Assembly: GCF_002723935.1 (NCBI RefSeq)
Contig: NZ_BEWM01000003.1
Coordinates: forward strand, 310,001 to 374,000
DNA length: 64,000 nt
Reading direction: 5' to 3'
Source of the DNA: Gluconobacter cerinus
Lineage (GTDB): Bacteria; Pseudomonadota; Alphaproteobacteria; Acetobacterales; Acetobacteraceae
Shown here: in pieces, positions 25,510 through 34,901 of the stretch
Layout: each line of letters begins with the position of its first letter
Numbering within the stretch: the first letter of the stretch is position 1
Notes under the pieces: generated by a model
What the model was told of the DNA's origin: nothing
What the model saw: only the letters and a program-made list of their open reading frames with translations
Databases searched by the model: none
Translations under genes and position numbers: made by a program

Positions 25510-25553
25510 ACCATAAAGGAGAGCAGGCCTACCTGTTCTCTTTTATGGTTTTT
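25510..25553 (+). terminator. Long-stem rho-independent terminator
   Basis: A 17-nt left arm (25510-25526) pairs with 25533-25549, including two G-U pairs, around the loop GCCTAC, followed by T residues. It ends the lipoprotein gene at 24983. Confidence 0.8.
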
Positions 25554-25718
25554 GGAAATGCTGGCAAACTTATAAAGGCGCTGGTGAACCGGGCTATATG
25601 TTCACGATTTGCGATGTTTCGCGTTGGGTAGGGCGGCCGTTTTTATTATGGAGGCCAGCGCAGTTCCGGCAATGTGGCTTAGAGTGTTCTAGTCGATAAA
25701 TGAGAGGCATGGAGCCTA

Positions 25719-26117
25719 ATGAAAGAAAGCAAAGCCAATATTTCTGGTTTTCATCACGTAGCAATCATTGCTTCGGATTATCAGCGCTCCCGAGCTTTTT
25801 ATGTCGATGTGTTGGGGGGCACTGTTGTTGCTGAAAATTTTCGGGAAGAGCGGAATTCTTGGAAATGCGATTTGCAGGTTGGTGATGCGCAAATCGAGCT
25901 CTTTTCTTTTCCGCACGCACCGCCAAGAGTTTCTCGTCCAGAAGCCTGTGGTCTGCGCCATCTTGCATTTCGTGTTCAAGATATTGCTGCGACTGTCGGA
26001 CATTTGGAGAAGCATGGCGTTGCCTCCGAACCAATCCGAATGGACCCTTATACAGGGCGGCAGTTCACTTTTTTTGCCGACCCGGATGATCTTCCGCTCG
26101 AACTATACGAAATATAG
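25719..26117 (+). CDS. gloA2: VOC superfamily protein, GloA2/YaeR type
   Basis: A 132-residue glyoxalase-fold protein made of two beta-alpha-beta-beta-beta units. Putative metal ligands are His in FHHVAI, Glu in DAQIELFSFP, His in LRHLAFRV and Glu in LPLELYEI, the usual four positions. The sequence matches the YaeR/SMU1112c subgroup (SGFHHVAIIASDYQRSRAFYVDVLGG; GRQFTFFADPDDLPLELYEI). These are presumed lyases or dioxygenases of small reactive metabolites; the substrate is not known. It stands alone upstream of a tRNA gene. Confidence 0.85.
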   Translation: MKESKANISGFHHVAIIASDYQRSRAFYVDVLGGTVVAENFREERNSWKCDLQVGDAQIELFSFPHAPPRVSRPEACGLRHLAFRVQDIAATVGHLEKHGVASEPIRMDPYTGRQFTFFADPDDLPLELYEI

Positions 26118-26357
26118 TTGAATATGGGTTTTCTTAAGTTTTCAAATCCTGAAGAAGCCTTGTGTCATTTATTTAAAGCGAAATGAAACGAGAATGGCGC
26201 GAAATCTACTCATTTGGATGGCGTTACTGAGGTGCCTTGTCTCCACTGGGCACAAGGAATACATGCCGTGAATTCAGGTCGAATTAGGCTAGCCCTATAT
26301 CAGTCAGGATAATGAGCACTAAGTATTTTTTTAGGGGAGATTTCTGACCGGATCGGG

Positions 26358-26432
26358 TGGTGGGCGCAACAGGGATTGAACCTGTGACCCCTACCATGTC
26401 AAGGTAGTGCTCTACCGCTGAGCTATGCGCCC
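26358..26432 (-). tRNA. tRNA-Val (anticodon GAC)
   Basis: On the reverse strand the acceptor stem GGGCGCA (26432-26426) pairs with TGCGCCC (26368-26362). The discriminator A and an encoded CCA follow (26361-26358). The D arm contains AGCTCAGCGGTAGAGC, the anticodon arm is CTACC-TTGACAT-GGTAG with anticodon GAC for GUC codons, and the T arm contains GGTTCAATCC. All stems are intact. Confidence 0.96.
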
Positions 26433-26510
26433 CCGATCCGGTGAGGCGGTGTTTAGCTGTCTCGAATGGGCGTGACAACCCCCCTTTGAACAAAAAAATG
26501 CACTGAGGTT

Positions 26511-27383
26511 ATGACCACCCCTACCCCCTATCCTGCTGTAATCATTCAAAAGCCTCAGAAAACGGCCATTCCTCTGGTGGTTTCCTCTCCGCATTCCGGG
26601 CAGAAATATTTTCAGGACTTTTTGCAGAGCAGTCGTCTCTCGTTATGGGAGCTGCAACAGACGGAAGATCGATTTGTCGATCAGTTGTTTGGGTGTGTTC
26701 CGGTCACGGGGGGCGCATTGCTTTCAACAGAATTTCCCCGGATCTGGTGTGACGTAAACCGGGACTGTCGAGAACTGGATTCGGGAATGTTCAAACCTCC
26801 CCTTCCTCCTTCTGGTCTTCTGCAGACTTCCAAAGTTCGTGCGGGTTTTGGTGTTATTCCCCGTTGTGCCACGCAGGGTCGGCCAATTTACACGCATTGC
26901 CTGCCATTGGATGAGGTCCAAAGGCGGCTGGTTACGTCTTGGGTGCCTTATCATGAGGCCCTGCATAATCTTTTGCGCGAAATGAAGGAGCAGTTTGGCT
27001 CGGTCATTCTTCTTGAGGCTCACTCCATGCCTCGCCTGCATCAGGCGAAAAGCTGCGACATGGTTTTGGGAGACTTGCATGGGAAATCCTGTTCCCCTGC
27101 CCTGACGGACTTTGTGGAGCAGTATCTTTCAGGGCAAGGTTATGCTGTTCGCAGAAATGTGCCCTATGCGGGTGGTTACATCACGCGGCATTACGGTCGG
27201 CCATCTGATGGAATCCATGTTCTTCAACTGGAAATCTGCCGATCCCGGTATTTGAATCCAGCGACGCTCCAGCCGTCGCGCGGTTTTGAGCAGGTTAAAG
27301 CGGATATGGAAGGTCTCGTTCGGGAATTGGCTGACTTCGTATGTCACTCTTTTGAGGCGGCCGAAGTAGAAGCAGCCGAATGA
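26511..27383 (+). CDS. N-formylglutamate amidohydrolase family protein
   Basis: A 290-residue protein of the FGase family, a zinc amidohydrolase fold related to carboxypeptidases. Motifs are PLVVSSPHSGQKY near the start, STEFPRIWCDVNRDCRELD with the conserved DVNR, VILLEAHSMPR, GYAVRRNVPYAGGYITRHYG and VLQLEICRSRYL. Authentic FGase (HutG) cleaves N-formylglutamate in histidine degradation, but no hut genes are here, and many family members act on other N-acyl amino acids or peptides. It is transcribed away from the tRNA. Confidence 0.85.
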   Translation: MTTPTPYPAVIIQKPQKTAIPLVVSSPHSGQKYFQDFLQSSRLSLWELQQTEDRFVDQLFGCVPVTGGALLSTEFPRIWCDVNRDCRELDSGMFKPPLPPSGLLQTSKVRAGFGVIPRCATQGRPIYTHCLPLDEVQRRLVTSWVPYHEALHNLLREMKEQFGSVILLEAHSMPRLHQAKSCDMVLGDLHGKSCSPALTDFVEQYLSGQGYAVRRNVPYAGGYITRHYGRPSDGIHVLQLEICRSRYLNPATLQPSRGFEQVKADMEGLVRELADFVCHSFEAAEVEAAE

Positions 27384-27501
27384 TCCTAATGGCTTTTTTA
27401 TGGTTTTCTGCTGAGAAACGCGGTCACTAAATTGTGCCCTGATTATTCTCCAAAACTATGCGCTAAGCTCCAGATTTTAAACTCGGGTTTGGGACATAGG
27501 C

Positions 27502-28962
27502 ATGTTTCTGGGAATTGATGTCGGAACTTCCGGAATCAAGGTTCTGTTAGTGGACGAAAACCAGCAGGAAGTTGCGTCCCATACAGAGGGATTGACGGTT
27601 AGCCGGCTGCACGATGGCTGGAGTGAACAGAACCCTGAAGACTGGTGGACTGCGACCTGTCGCGGCATCGACGTTTTAAAGTCCAGAGTTCCGGACGCTG
27701 TTGCTGCGATCCGGGGAATTGGTCTTTCTGGCCAGCAGCATGGTGCGGTTTTACTGGATTCTGCGGGAGAGGTGCTGCGGCCTTGCATTCTATGGAATGA
27801 TACCCGTGCAGAAGCTGAATGCGTCCTTTTTGAAGAGCGTTTCCCAGGGAGCAGGGAAATTACAGGCAATGTGGCAATGCCAGGCTTTACCGCTCCAAAA
27901 ATTCTTTGGGTCGCACGACATGAACCTGAAATCTTCGAACGTCTTCAGCATGTTCTGCTACCCAAGGCCTGGTTGCGCTACAAAATGACGGGCCAGATGA
28001 TTGAAGACATGTCTGATGCGTCAGGCACTCTCTGGCTGGACGTGGGAAAGCGTGAATGGTCAGTTGAGGCCTTGAAAGCAACGGGTCTGACGCGCGCGAA
28101 CGTGCCGGAGCTCCGTGAAGGAACCGTGGCCGCGGGGTATCTGAACGACGAGCTAACAAAACGGTGGGGAATGGCCGCCTCTCCTGTCTTCGCTGGAAGC
28201 GCTGGCGATAATGCTGCGGGTGCTGTCGGGTTGGGTGCAATTCGCAATGGCGATGCGTTCATTTCGCTGGGAACGTCCGGTGTGGTTTGGGTCACGACCA
28301 ACGTATTTCGTCCCGAGCACCAATCTGCCATCCATGCGTTCTGTCATGCGGTTCCTGAGACGTGGCATCAGATGGGTGTCACCCTCTCTGCTGCGGCCTC
28401 ACTAGCCTGGTGGGCGAGAACATGCGGAATGAAGGAGGTTGATTTGCTGGCCGAACTGCCTGAAAAGCCTGCTCACCCTTCGCCTGTCTTGTTTGCGCCT
28501 TATCTCTCTGGCGAAAGAACGCCTCATAACGATGGTACTATTCGTGGGGCCTTTATCGGACTTTCACAAGATACAAGCCGTGCTGAACTGACCCAGGCTG
28601 TGCTGGAAGGAGTAGCATTCTCCTTTCGGGACGCTCTTGAGGGCCTGAAAGTGTCAGGATCTTCCATTCAGGAAGCTGATGTGATTGGCGGAGGTTCACG
28701 AAGCCCATTCTGGATTTCCATTCTGGCGTCCGTGTTGGGACTAAGGCTCCATTGTCTGGCACATGGTGAGCATGGTGGAGCATTCGGCGCCGCTAGGCTG
28801 GCTCGTATCGCGGCAACGGGTGAAAGCGTGGAGAGCGTTTGCACGTCTCCGGAGCGTGTTTCGGCGACAGACCCTGATTCACATCTTCAAAATGAGTATG
28901 CGACGGCATATCGCAGATACCGAAGGATATATCCTGCACTTCGTAATATTCAGGATGCGTGA
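27502..28962 (+). CDS. xylB: Xylulokinase
   Basis: A 486-residue FGGY-family carbohydrate kinase. It shows the phosphate 1 motif FLGIDVGTSGIKVLLVD, the substrate region GIGLSGQQHGAVLLD, the phosphate 2 motif FISLGTSGVVWVTT, and the FGGY signature region EADVIGGGSRSPFWISILAS followed by GEHGGAFGAARLARIA. The residues match the xylulokinase subgroup, which phosphorylates D-xylulose to xylulose 5-phosphate for the pentose phosphate pathway. That fits acetic acid bacteria, which obtain xylulose by arabitol or xylitol oxidation. The following gene begins about 60 bp downstream and could share its transcript. Confidence 0.92.
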   Translation: MFLGIDVGTSGIKVLLVDENQQEVASHTEGLTVSRLHDGWSEQNPEDWWTATCRGIDVLKSRVPDAVAAIRGIGLSGQQHGAVLLDSAGEVLRPCILWNDTRAEAECVLFEERFPGSREITGNVAMPGFTAPKILWVARHEPEIFERLQHVLLPKAWLRYKMTGQMIEDMSDASGTLWLDVGKREWSVEALKATGLTRANVPELREGTVAAGYLNDELTKRWGMAASPVFAGSAGDNAAGAVGLGAIRNGDAFISLGTSGVVWVTTNVFRPEHQSAIHAFCHAVPETWHQMGVTLSAAASLAWWARTCGMKEVDLLAELPEKPAHPSPVLFAPYLSGERTPHNDGTIRGAFIGLSQDTSRAELTQAVLEGVAFSFRDALEGLKVSGSSIQEADVIGGGSRSPFWISILASVLGLRLHCLAHGEHGGAFGAARLARIAATGESVESVCTSPERVSATDPDSHLQNEYATAYRRYRRIYPALRNIQDA

Positions 28963-29022
28963 ATTAATTTTGGCGCTGCGAGAAGAAGAGGTTTTTTCTG
29001 CTGCAAACGCGTGATAGGGCCC

Positions 29023-29628
29023 ATGTCTATGCAGACAAAACTTCCTTCCGTCTATCTTGCTGGGGATTTGGTCTTCCGACCTGAGGCCCTCTCCATATTT
29101 GAGCGTCTCAAAGCCATTTGCGCAGACTATGGGCTTGAAGGAGTTGCTCCGTTCGACGGGCAGGCAGAGGCTCGCCTGATGCCGCCAGGGCGGGAGACCA
29201 TTCTGGCATTTGTTCGCGCTGACCGTGCCCTGATGGATCAGTGCGATGCAGGCTTGTTCTGTGTGGATCCTTTTCGCCGTGCGGCGGATATGGATCCAGG
29301 GACTGCCGTAGAGATCGGGTATATGCACGGTCTGGGGAAGCCGATGGAGGGCTATACGGTTGATGGACGGCTGTATCCCGAAAAAGTTGAAGCCTATTGG
29401 GGGAAATCCTGGAAACAGACACTTCGCCCACGGGTAGAGGATGGTGCGCCAGCATCAGGAAGTCAGGAAGATCCGGATGGAATGCTGGTTCATTCTGAAG
29501 GCCTTTTTCAGAATGGGATGGTCGATGGATTTATTGGTTTCTCGGGTGGAGAAATTTCTGTGGATCCAGATTTTTATGAAGCATTTCGAAAAGCAGCAAA
29601 ACGTCTCTCAGAGCGCCTTGGGAGTTAA
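29023..29628 (+). CDS. Nucleoside 2-deoxyribosyltransferase-like protein
   Basis: A 201-residue protein from ATG 29023 (a GTG at 29011 is in frame). It has the fold signs of nucleoside 2-deoxyribosyltransferases: SVYLAGDLVFRPEALSIFERLK at the start, FVRADRALMDQCDAGLFCVDPFR with the conserved Asp region, and the catalytic-Glu segment MDPGTAVEIGYMHGLGKPM. Such enzymes exchange bases on deoxynucleosides; distant members hydrolyse nucleoside monophosphates. The C-terminal 60 residues are extra and include QNGMVDGFIGFSGGE. It follows xylB closely. Confidence 0.8.
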   Translation: MSMQTKLPSVYLAGDLVFRPEALSIFERLKAICADYGLEGVAPFDGQAEARLMPPGRETILAFVRADRALMDQCDAGLFCVDPFRRAADMDPGTAVEIGYMHGLGKPMEGYTVDGRLYPEKVEAYWGKSWKQTLRPRVEDGAPASGSQEDPDGMLVHSEGLFQNGMVDGFIGFSGGEISVDPDFYEAFRKAAKRLSERLGS

Positions 29629-29723
29629 AGTGTATTCCACTCTTTGGTACAGGATCTGAACAGGCTCGCCAGCAGGCTTTAAGATCAAAAGCGGTGCGCC
29701 TATCATTCTGAGAGGTTACCGCC

Positions 29724-29963
29724 TTGCAATTTCACAGACTGACCATTGTCTGTTTCAGCATCCTATCCGGGTGTGCTTCTTCACCTCAGAAAGATGCCCG
29801 CGGGGATCTTTTGAAGCCTGTTCATTCTGCATCTCCAGAGAGTAATGCGATGAATGAGTTGAAGGATGGCAAAGTTCATGGCTCCATGTCGATGAGTACG
29901 GGTTTTGGAGCCGGTCGCGCCCCTAATGGAGTGGGGAACGCTGGGCCGTTGGGTGGCTGGTAA
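29724..29963 (+). CDS. Small putative lipoprotein, Gly-rich tail
   Basis: A 79-residue protein starting at TTG 29724, with AGAGG about 10 nt upstream. The signal LTIVCFSILSGC ends in the lipobox LSGC. The mature part is polar and ends in a glycine-rich stretch (GFGAGRAPNGVGNAGPLGGW). No family is recognised. It is one of several tiny lipoproteins in this part of the window. Confidence 0.6.
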   Translation: MQFHRLTIVCFSILSGCASSPQKDARGDLLKPVHSASPESNAMNELKDGKVHGSMSMSTGFGAGRAPNGVGNAGPLGGW

Positions 29964-30148
29964 AAGACACAATTATTAAAAGTGATTTTGTTGTTTTTCT
30001 ATTTCGGGAAACATGACAATTTGTGTTTGTAGGTCTTTATCAGGGTATTTACGTACGCCCATAAGCGCTTCTTAATGGTTTGGAAAACATGTTTGATGCA
30101 GACTTCAAGAGGTCGGCTTATTGTAAATCTGGGATAGTTTGATTTTTC

Positions 30149-31567
30149 ATGCTTTTACGTCTGACAAAAAAATGTCCACCATTTCTTTTTGTCGGCGTCG
30201 TTGTATTTGTTGCAGCAACGATTGGCATATCTTCCCGCTACATCGGGCAGCTTGCCCAGATCTGGCCAGCAAACGCTTTGTTGCTCTGGCTGATGATCAC
30301 TTACCCGCGCTTTAGCCAAAAAAGCTGCTGGATTAGCGCATCTGTCGGTTTTTTGCTTGCCGGGTGGATAATGTCGGATCCACTTTTCGTAAATATTTGG
30401 CTGGCCATGGCTAATCTAGCTGGCGTCAGTGTAGGGTATGCTCTGTTTCGACGATTGGAGCGACAAGAAAAAGAGCTGGATGGCCCTCAGTCTGTTCTTG
30501 CTTTGCTTCTCGTTTGTTCTGGTGCAGCCGGGGCGGCCGCGTTAGTAGGAACTGGAATAGCATTTTCCCTTCCCGGTAGTACGCCGTGGGGCCGTTTCAT
30601 TCTGTGGTTCAGTAGCGAACTGAACCGATATCTCGTTTTGCTCCCTGTCTGTTTTGCAGGGAAAAAATGGTTTTCAGATCTCGTACATGCGGGCTGGCGC
30701 AGCGTCCTGTCAGCGCAAAGCTTCAATATTGCTCCGATTGTAAGTTTGGCAGCCTCAGTTGTTCTTGCGACCCTTACCGGAGGCCCCGGTGCTATTGCCT
30801 TTCCCGTCCCTGCCCTGCTGTGGTGTGCCCTCACTTATAGCGTGTTGCCAATGTGCCTTGTCGTTCTGATTTTCAACGTCACGGTGATGGGAATTGTAGA
30901 AGCTGGCCTGCTGAATTTTCATCAAACGAACGAGACTATTGGCGTCACTGTTTCTTTTCGGCTTGGGCTCTCTTTTTTAGTGCTTGGCCCACTGACAGTG
31001 GCCGCCATTATGAATACCCAGCGTGCTCTGGTCGCTCGGCTGAATCAGTCCATAACCTGGGATAGTTTGACGCACGTTCTGAGTCGCCAAGCTTATCTGG
31101 AGAGAAGTGCGGATCTGATAAAAAATGTTAGGGAAACGCGGAAGGATGAGGGCGTCGCCATACTGATGCTGGACCTCGATCGCTTCAAGGATATCAATGA
31201 CACGTATGGCCATTTCACCGGAGACGCAGCACTTGTTGCTGTAAGTGCGGCTATTTCTGATGCTTTGTGTGCCGAGCAAATATTTGGTCGAGTGGGTGGA
31301 GAAGAATTCGCAATTACTATTGCTGCCATTGATGAAAACATGGTTCTCCATCTGGCTGAAAAAATCCGCCAGACCGTAGAGAATGTTTCGTGCTTTATCT
31401 CTGACGTAGGCTTGCAAATGACGGTGAGTATAGGCGTTGTTTATCGAAAGGAGGCGGACGTTATAGATTTTCAGTCTCTTCTGACGCAAGCCGATGCAGC
31501 TCTGTATGCGGCCAAGACTGCTGGCCGTAATTGTGTTGTGAAGTACTCGACTTTAAATGGAAATTGA
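30149..31567 (+). CDS. Diguanylate cyclase with MASE1-like membrane sensor
   Basis: A 472-residue protein. The first ~290 residues form about eight membrane segments in the style of MASE1 sensors (GISSRYIGQLAQIWPANALLLWLMI is the conserved pattern). The C-terminal GGDEF domain starts at about 300 (WDSLTHVLSRQAYLERS) and contains ILMLDLDRFKDINDTYGH and the active-site variant GRVGGEEF. The RxxD inhibitory site is absent before the active loop, so product inhibition through it is not expected. It makes the messenger c-di-GMP at the inner membrane. No effector gene is adjacent. Confidence 0.9.
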   Translation: MLLRLTKKCPPFLFVGVVVFVAATIGISSRYIGQLAQIWPANALLLWLMITYPRFSQKSCWISASVGFLLAGWIMSDPLFVNIWLAMANLAGVSVGYALFRRLERQEKELDGPQSVLALLLVCSGAAGAAALVGTGIAFSLPGSTPWGRFILWFSSELNRYLVLLPVCFAGKKWFSDLVHAGWRSVLSAQSFNIAPIVSLAASVVLATLTGGPGAIAFPVPALLWCALTYSVLPMCLVVLIFNVTVMGIVEAGLLNFHQTNETIGVTVSFRLGLSFLVLGPLTVAAIMNTQRALVARLNQSITWDSLTHVLSRQAYLERSADLIKNVRETRKDEGVAILMLDLDRFKDINDTYGHFTGDAALVAVSAAISDALCAEQIFGRVGGEEFAITIAAIDENMVLHLAEKIRQTVENVSCFISDVGLQMTVSIGVVYRKEADVIDFQSLLTQADAALYAAKTAGRNCVVKYSTLNGN

Positions 31568-31636
31568 TTTTTTAACTGTTTTTAAAGTATTATTTTTTGA
31601 AATTTAAAAAATTTTTGTAAATTAACACTTGTTAAA

Positions 31637-31660
31637 AAGAAACCCAGCCGAAGCTGGGGT
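31637..31660 (-). terminator. Terminator of the glycine-rich lipoprotein gene
   Basis: On the reverse strand AACCCCAGC, loop TTCG, GCTGGGTTT and then CTTTTT. It lies 7 nt after the reverse-strand gene at 31667-31900. Confidence 0.75.
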
Positions 31661-31666
31661 TCCAAA

Positions 31667-31900
31667 TTACATGCCGCCGTTGGGACCGTTGCCGCCGCCC
31701 ATTCCGCCGCCACGGCCTCCACCTTGGTTGTATCCACCACCGCCATTGCCGCCCGGCCCATTACCATAACTGCCTTGGCCGCCCCCGTGATGATGGCCAC
31801 CACCATGACGGCCGCCCATACCATCAGGTCCGGGACCCCAGCAGGCTGACAGAGCAAGTGCCAAGCTGATGCCTGTACCAATTTTTACAATCTTGTTCAT
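31667..31900 (-). CDS. Glycine-rich small lipoprotein
   Basis: A 77-residue protein with a signal MNKIVKIGTGISLALALSAC (lipobox LSAC). The mature part is almost wholly Gly, His, Asn, Gln and Pro in short repeats such as GGRHGGGHHHGGGQG. AGGAGG lies 6 nt before ATG 31900. The histidine clusters could bind metal ions; otherwise the protein is low complexity. It has its own terminator. The other frame across this region (99 residues) is a shadow. Confidence 0.7.
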   Translation of the reverse strand: MNKIVKIGTGISLALALSACWGPGPDGMGGRHGGGHHHGGGQGSYGNGPGGNGGGGYNQGGGRGGGMGGGNGPNGGM

Positions 31901-32089
31901 AGGTTCCTCCTGACGCCATTAACGCACGAACTTTGGAGCAGAGGGATGGCGAACTTGAAACAAAAAGAAACTGAGGCACTGCCTTTATCATGCTGAATCT
32001 ATTGAAATAGATAGGCTTCTTGTATGTATGGACAAACGTCTAATGCTATTTTCTTGGATAGCTACATAAAATGGCCTTATGAAATTCTT

Positions 32090-32713
32090 CTAAATCACTT
32101 TGCTCGGATTAAAGGAGGATTTTCCAACTTTAAATGCTCGCAAAAAGCCCTCTATATCGTCGTTCATCAAGAGTTTCATTCTTGTTCGGATAACGTCTTC
32201 AGGCCAATCCCACCACGCAATTTCCAAAAGCTGTTCTATTACTTCTTCAGGAAATCGATATTTTATAACACGTGCCGGGTTTCCCCCAACAATGGCGTAG
32301 GGGGGAACATTTTTGGTCACCACTGCAGCAGTGGCAACGATTGCACCAGAACCAATGGTGACACCGGACATTATATTAGCGCGCGCTCCAACCCAAACAT
32401 CATTTCCAATAATGATATCTCCTTTTGTGGAGTGGTCATCAACTGCATCGGCAGCTTCTGGCCATGAAAATGAAATATCTTTGAATGGATATGTAGTAAT
32501 AGTATCGTATCTATGATTTCCTAAAATCATTAAAACTTCACTGGCGATGGAGCAATATTTTCCTACGTGAAGTCTGGCATATTTTTCCTCTATAATTATA
32601 GGAGACCCTTTGGCTCCATATGAATGCTCGCCAATTTCCCACCCCCATTCTTCAATCTCATATGCGAGAGAATGCCGGAGGAGTAGTGAGAAGATATTGT
32701 TACGGCGTAGCAT
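32090..32713 (-). CDS. CatB-like hexapeptide-repeat acetyltransferase
   Basis: A 207-residue member of the xenobiotic (Vat/CatB) acetyltransferases. It has a left-handed beta-helix built of hexapeptide repeats ([51 protein letters not shown]). The loop [16 protein letters not shown] carries the His expected to be catalytic. Family members acetylate chloramphenicol or streptogramins, but many act on sugars. Codon use is AT-rich compared with neighbours (many AAT, ATT, GAA), which suggests acquisition by transfer. An AGGA lies upstream of ATG 32713. Confidence 0.82.
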   Translation of the reverse strand: MLRRNNIFSLLLRHSLAYEIEEWGWEIGEHSYGAKGSPIIIEEKYARLHVGKYCSIASEVLMILGNHRYDTITTYPFKDISFSWPEAADAVDDHSTKGDIIIGNDVWVGARANIMSGVTIGSGAIVATAAVVTKNVPPYAIVGGNPARVIKYRFPEEVIEQLLEIAWWDWPEDVIRTRMKLLMNDDIEGFLRAFKVGKSSFNPSKVI

Positions 32714-32904
32714 GGATTTTTGTTCCTCCGGGTAAGAGTTTACAAAACCTATAATCGTCTTTCTATCGTCTCACAGATATCTTTTTACTGAGAAATTGGA
32801 ATGATCTCAATTGTGCAAATGGGGCATCTAATTCTGAATGTTTCACCACGTGTTGAGTATCGAGATGATTGAGAAGAGCTTTTAATCGGATGACATGAAG
32901 TTCA

Positions 32905-33831
32905 TTATGTCGCGCATTCATCGTGCGACGATGACATCCCCGCGAGAAGCGGGGCATGGGCAGCAAGCCTTCGGGATATAAATTCGGTGAACAATCGCAC
33001 GCGTTTTGTCTTGCGTGCCTCTCCTTGTGTCAGAAGCCACAGTGCTCCGTGCCCGTACAACTCGGTGTTAGGAACCCTGACGAGCGAGGGGTCCACATCC
33101 CCCACGAAGCATGGGAGTTTCGTCATCCCAATCCCCTGCTGAACTGCAACAATTTGCGTTTCTGCATCCGGAGTTCTGAACAAAGCCCCAGTGGTACGCA
33201 CCTCTCCCTCGCGCGCCCACCCCGGTTGCCCTTCGGTGTTTGCGACGATTCAGCGCATGGGGGGCGGCCTATCAGAGCGCCACGCCACCAGAAGATCGCG
33301 AGACATGTAGATACCGCTGGATACAACAGGGCCGATCAGACCGTGAAGATTAAGTGGCAACGTGTCACGGTTCAGCACGATGCGGATGGCGACATCGGCG
33401 TCCCGGTTGGTCAGATTCGCGACTGCACCTGTTGGGACGACATTCATCTCGATGTCCGGATGCAATCGTGAAAACTCGGCGAGATCCGGCATCAGGAGAT
33501 GTGTCGCCAGAAACGGCGGCAACGTCACGCGTAAGAGGCCTCGTACGGTCTGATCACGTCCCAGAACGCGCGTCTCGAGTTGATGAGATGATGCCTCCAT
33601 CTGGGCTGCAAACTCGATGATTTCCCGACCGGCCAAAGTCAGGCGGTAGCCTGCAGGCAGCTTTTCGAATATTTGCGCCCCAAGGCGTTCTTCAAGCTGG
33701 GCGATGCGGCGCAGTACCGTCGAGTGATTAACCTTCAGACAGTTGGCTGCAGATCGCACGGAAACACCCCGTGCTACCGCAAGAAAGTAACGAACGTCAT
33801 CCCAGTCAATCATGGTGCACTCGGGCACCAC
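32905..33831 (-). pseudogene. LysR-family regulator broken by an in-frame stop
   Basis: From ATG 33831 the frame gives a LysR helix-turn-helix (VRYFLAVARGVSVRSAANCLKVNHSTVLRRIAQLEERLG) and most of the effector domain. It then hits TGA at 33252-33250 after RPPPMR. The same frame continues without shift as IVANTEGQPGWAREGEVRTT and TLSLYSR-type effector sequence to a natural stop at 32905. Homologues commonly have Trp at such a site (RWIVA), so a TGG to TGA change is likely. It is divergent from the broken SDR gene, probably once its target. Confidence 0.8.
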
Positions 33832-34082
33832 GAAGCGGCTCTTTCAAAACCATATTCGACATTTTTTTCTCCTGACCATCATTTGACCTTAGCGGCCCCA
33901 GACAGCCGTCGCTGGGTCTTTCGCGAGTAAGGTCTAGGGACTCGATTTGCGTCAAACGGAAGTCCGGATCGATTTTGCACCACCAATATGCACGGTTGCG
34001 CACTCACAGGTCCATGAACAGCAGCCCAATTTGAGTGGCACGGGGCAGTCCCGGACAACCAAAGACAAAGTGGAAAAAACTC

Positions 34083-34818
34083 ATGGGAAAGCTTGAAGGT
34101 AAGGTCGCCGTCATCACAGGTGGATCAAGCGGCATGGCGCTGGCGAGCGCACAACTGTTTTGTTGAAGAAGGCGCCTATGTTTTTATCACGGGCCGAAGG
34201 CAGGAGACCCTGGACGAGGCTGTTAGGCAGATCGGCCGAAACGTGACGGGCGTACGTGGAGATGCCGCCACTCTTGATGACCTTGACCGTCTCTTTGAGA
34301 CGGTCAAACGCGAAAAAGGCACGATCGACATCCTTTACGCCAGTGCAGGTACTGGTGAAGCCCTCCCATTGGGCGAGATTACCGAGCAGCACTTCGATAC
34401 GACTTTTAACCTGAATGTGCGTGGCACGCTGTTCACGGTGCAGAAAGCGTTACTGCTCTTCAATGACGGTGGGTCGATCTTTATGACCGGGTCCGTTGCG
34501 GCGCTCAAAGGTTTTTCTGGCTACAGCGTGTACGCGGCGAGCAAGGCCACGCTGCATGCCTTTGCGCTCGGGTGGCTCAATGACTTAAAGGGCTGGAATA
34601 TCCGTGTGAACGTGTTGCATCCGGGGCCAATCGCCACGGCAATGCAGGATCAGGTTCTGACCCCGGAAGCCAAACAGATGTTCGAATCCCTGATTCCGCG
34701 CGGAACGATGGGTCGTCCTGAGGAAATTGCCGCTGCTGCGCTGTTTCTCGCTTCAAAGGATTCAAGCTTCGTGAGCGGTATGGAGTTCTGTGTCGACGGT
34801 GGTTTCTCGGCCATCTGA
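34083..34818 (+). pseudogene. SDR-family oxidoreductase with a frameshift near the start
   Basis: ATG 34083 begins a classic short-chain dehydrogenase: GKLEGKVAVITGGSSGMALA, the NAD(P) motif. At 34158-34161 a run of four T, where three would keep the frame, moves translation to a stop a few codons later. The other frame then continues perfectly as VEEGAYVFITGRRQETLDEA, with YASAGTGEALPLGE, the catalytic Ser in FMTGSVAALKG, YSVYAASKATLHAFA (Tyr and Lys) and the C-terminal SFVSGMEFCVDGGFSAI. The rest is intact, so either a recent homopolymer mutation or a sequencing error. An internal start at 34093 gives only a truncated Rossmann fold. Confidence 0.8.
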
Positions 34819-34901
34819 GCTACGAACCGGAGGGTGGAGCGTGTTCGCTACTGAACATTTTCCAGTCTCCAAGATTATCGTCGCGAATAAAAATTGGACA
34901 C

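Noticed and set aside
32763-32966. Reverse frame of 67 residues downstream of the broken LysR gene
   Set aside because: It overlaps the end of the LysR frame and shows no domain; composition looks random.
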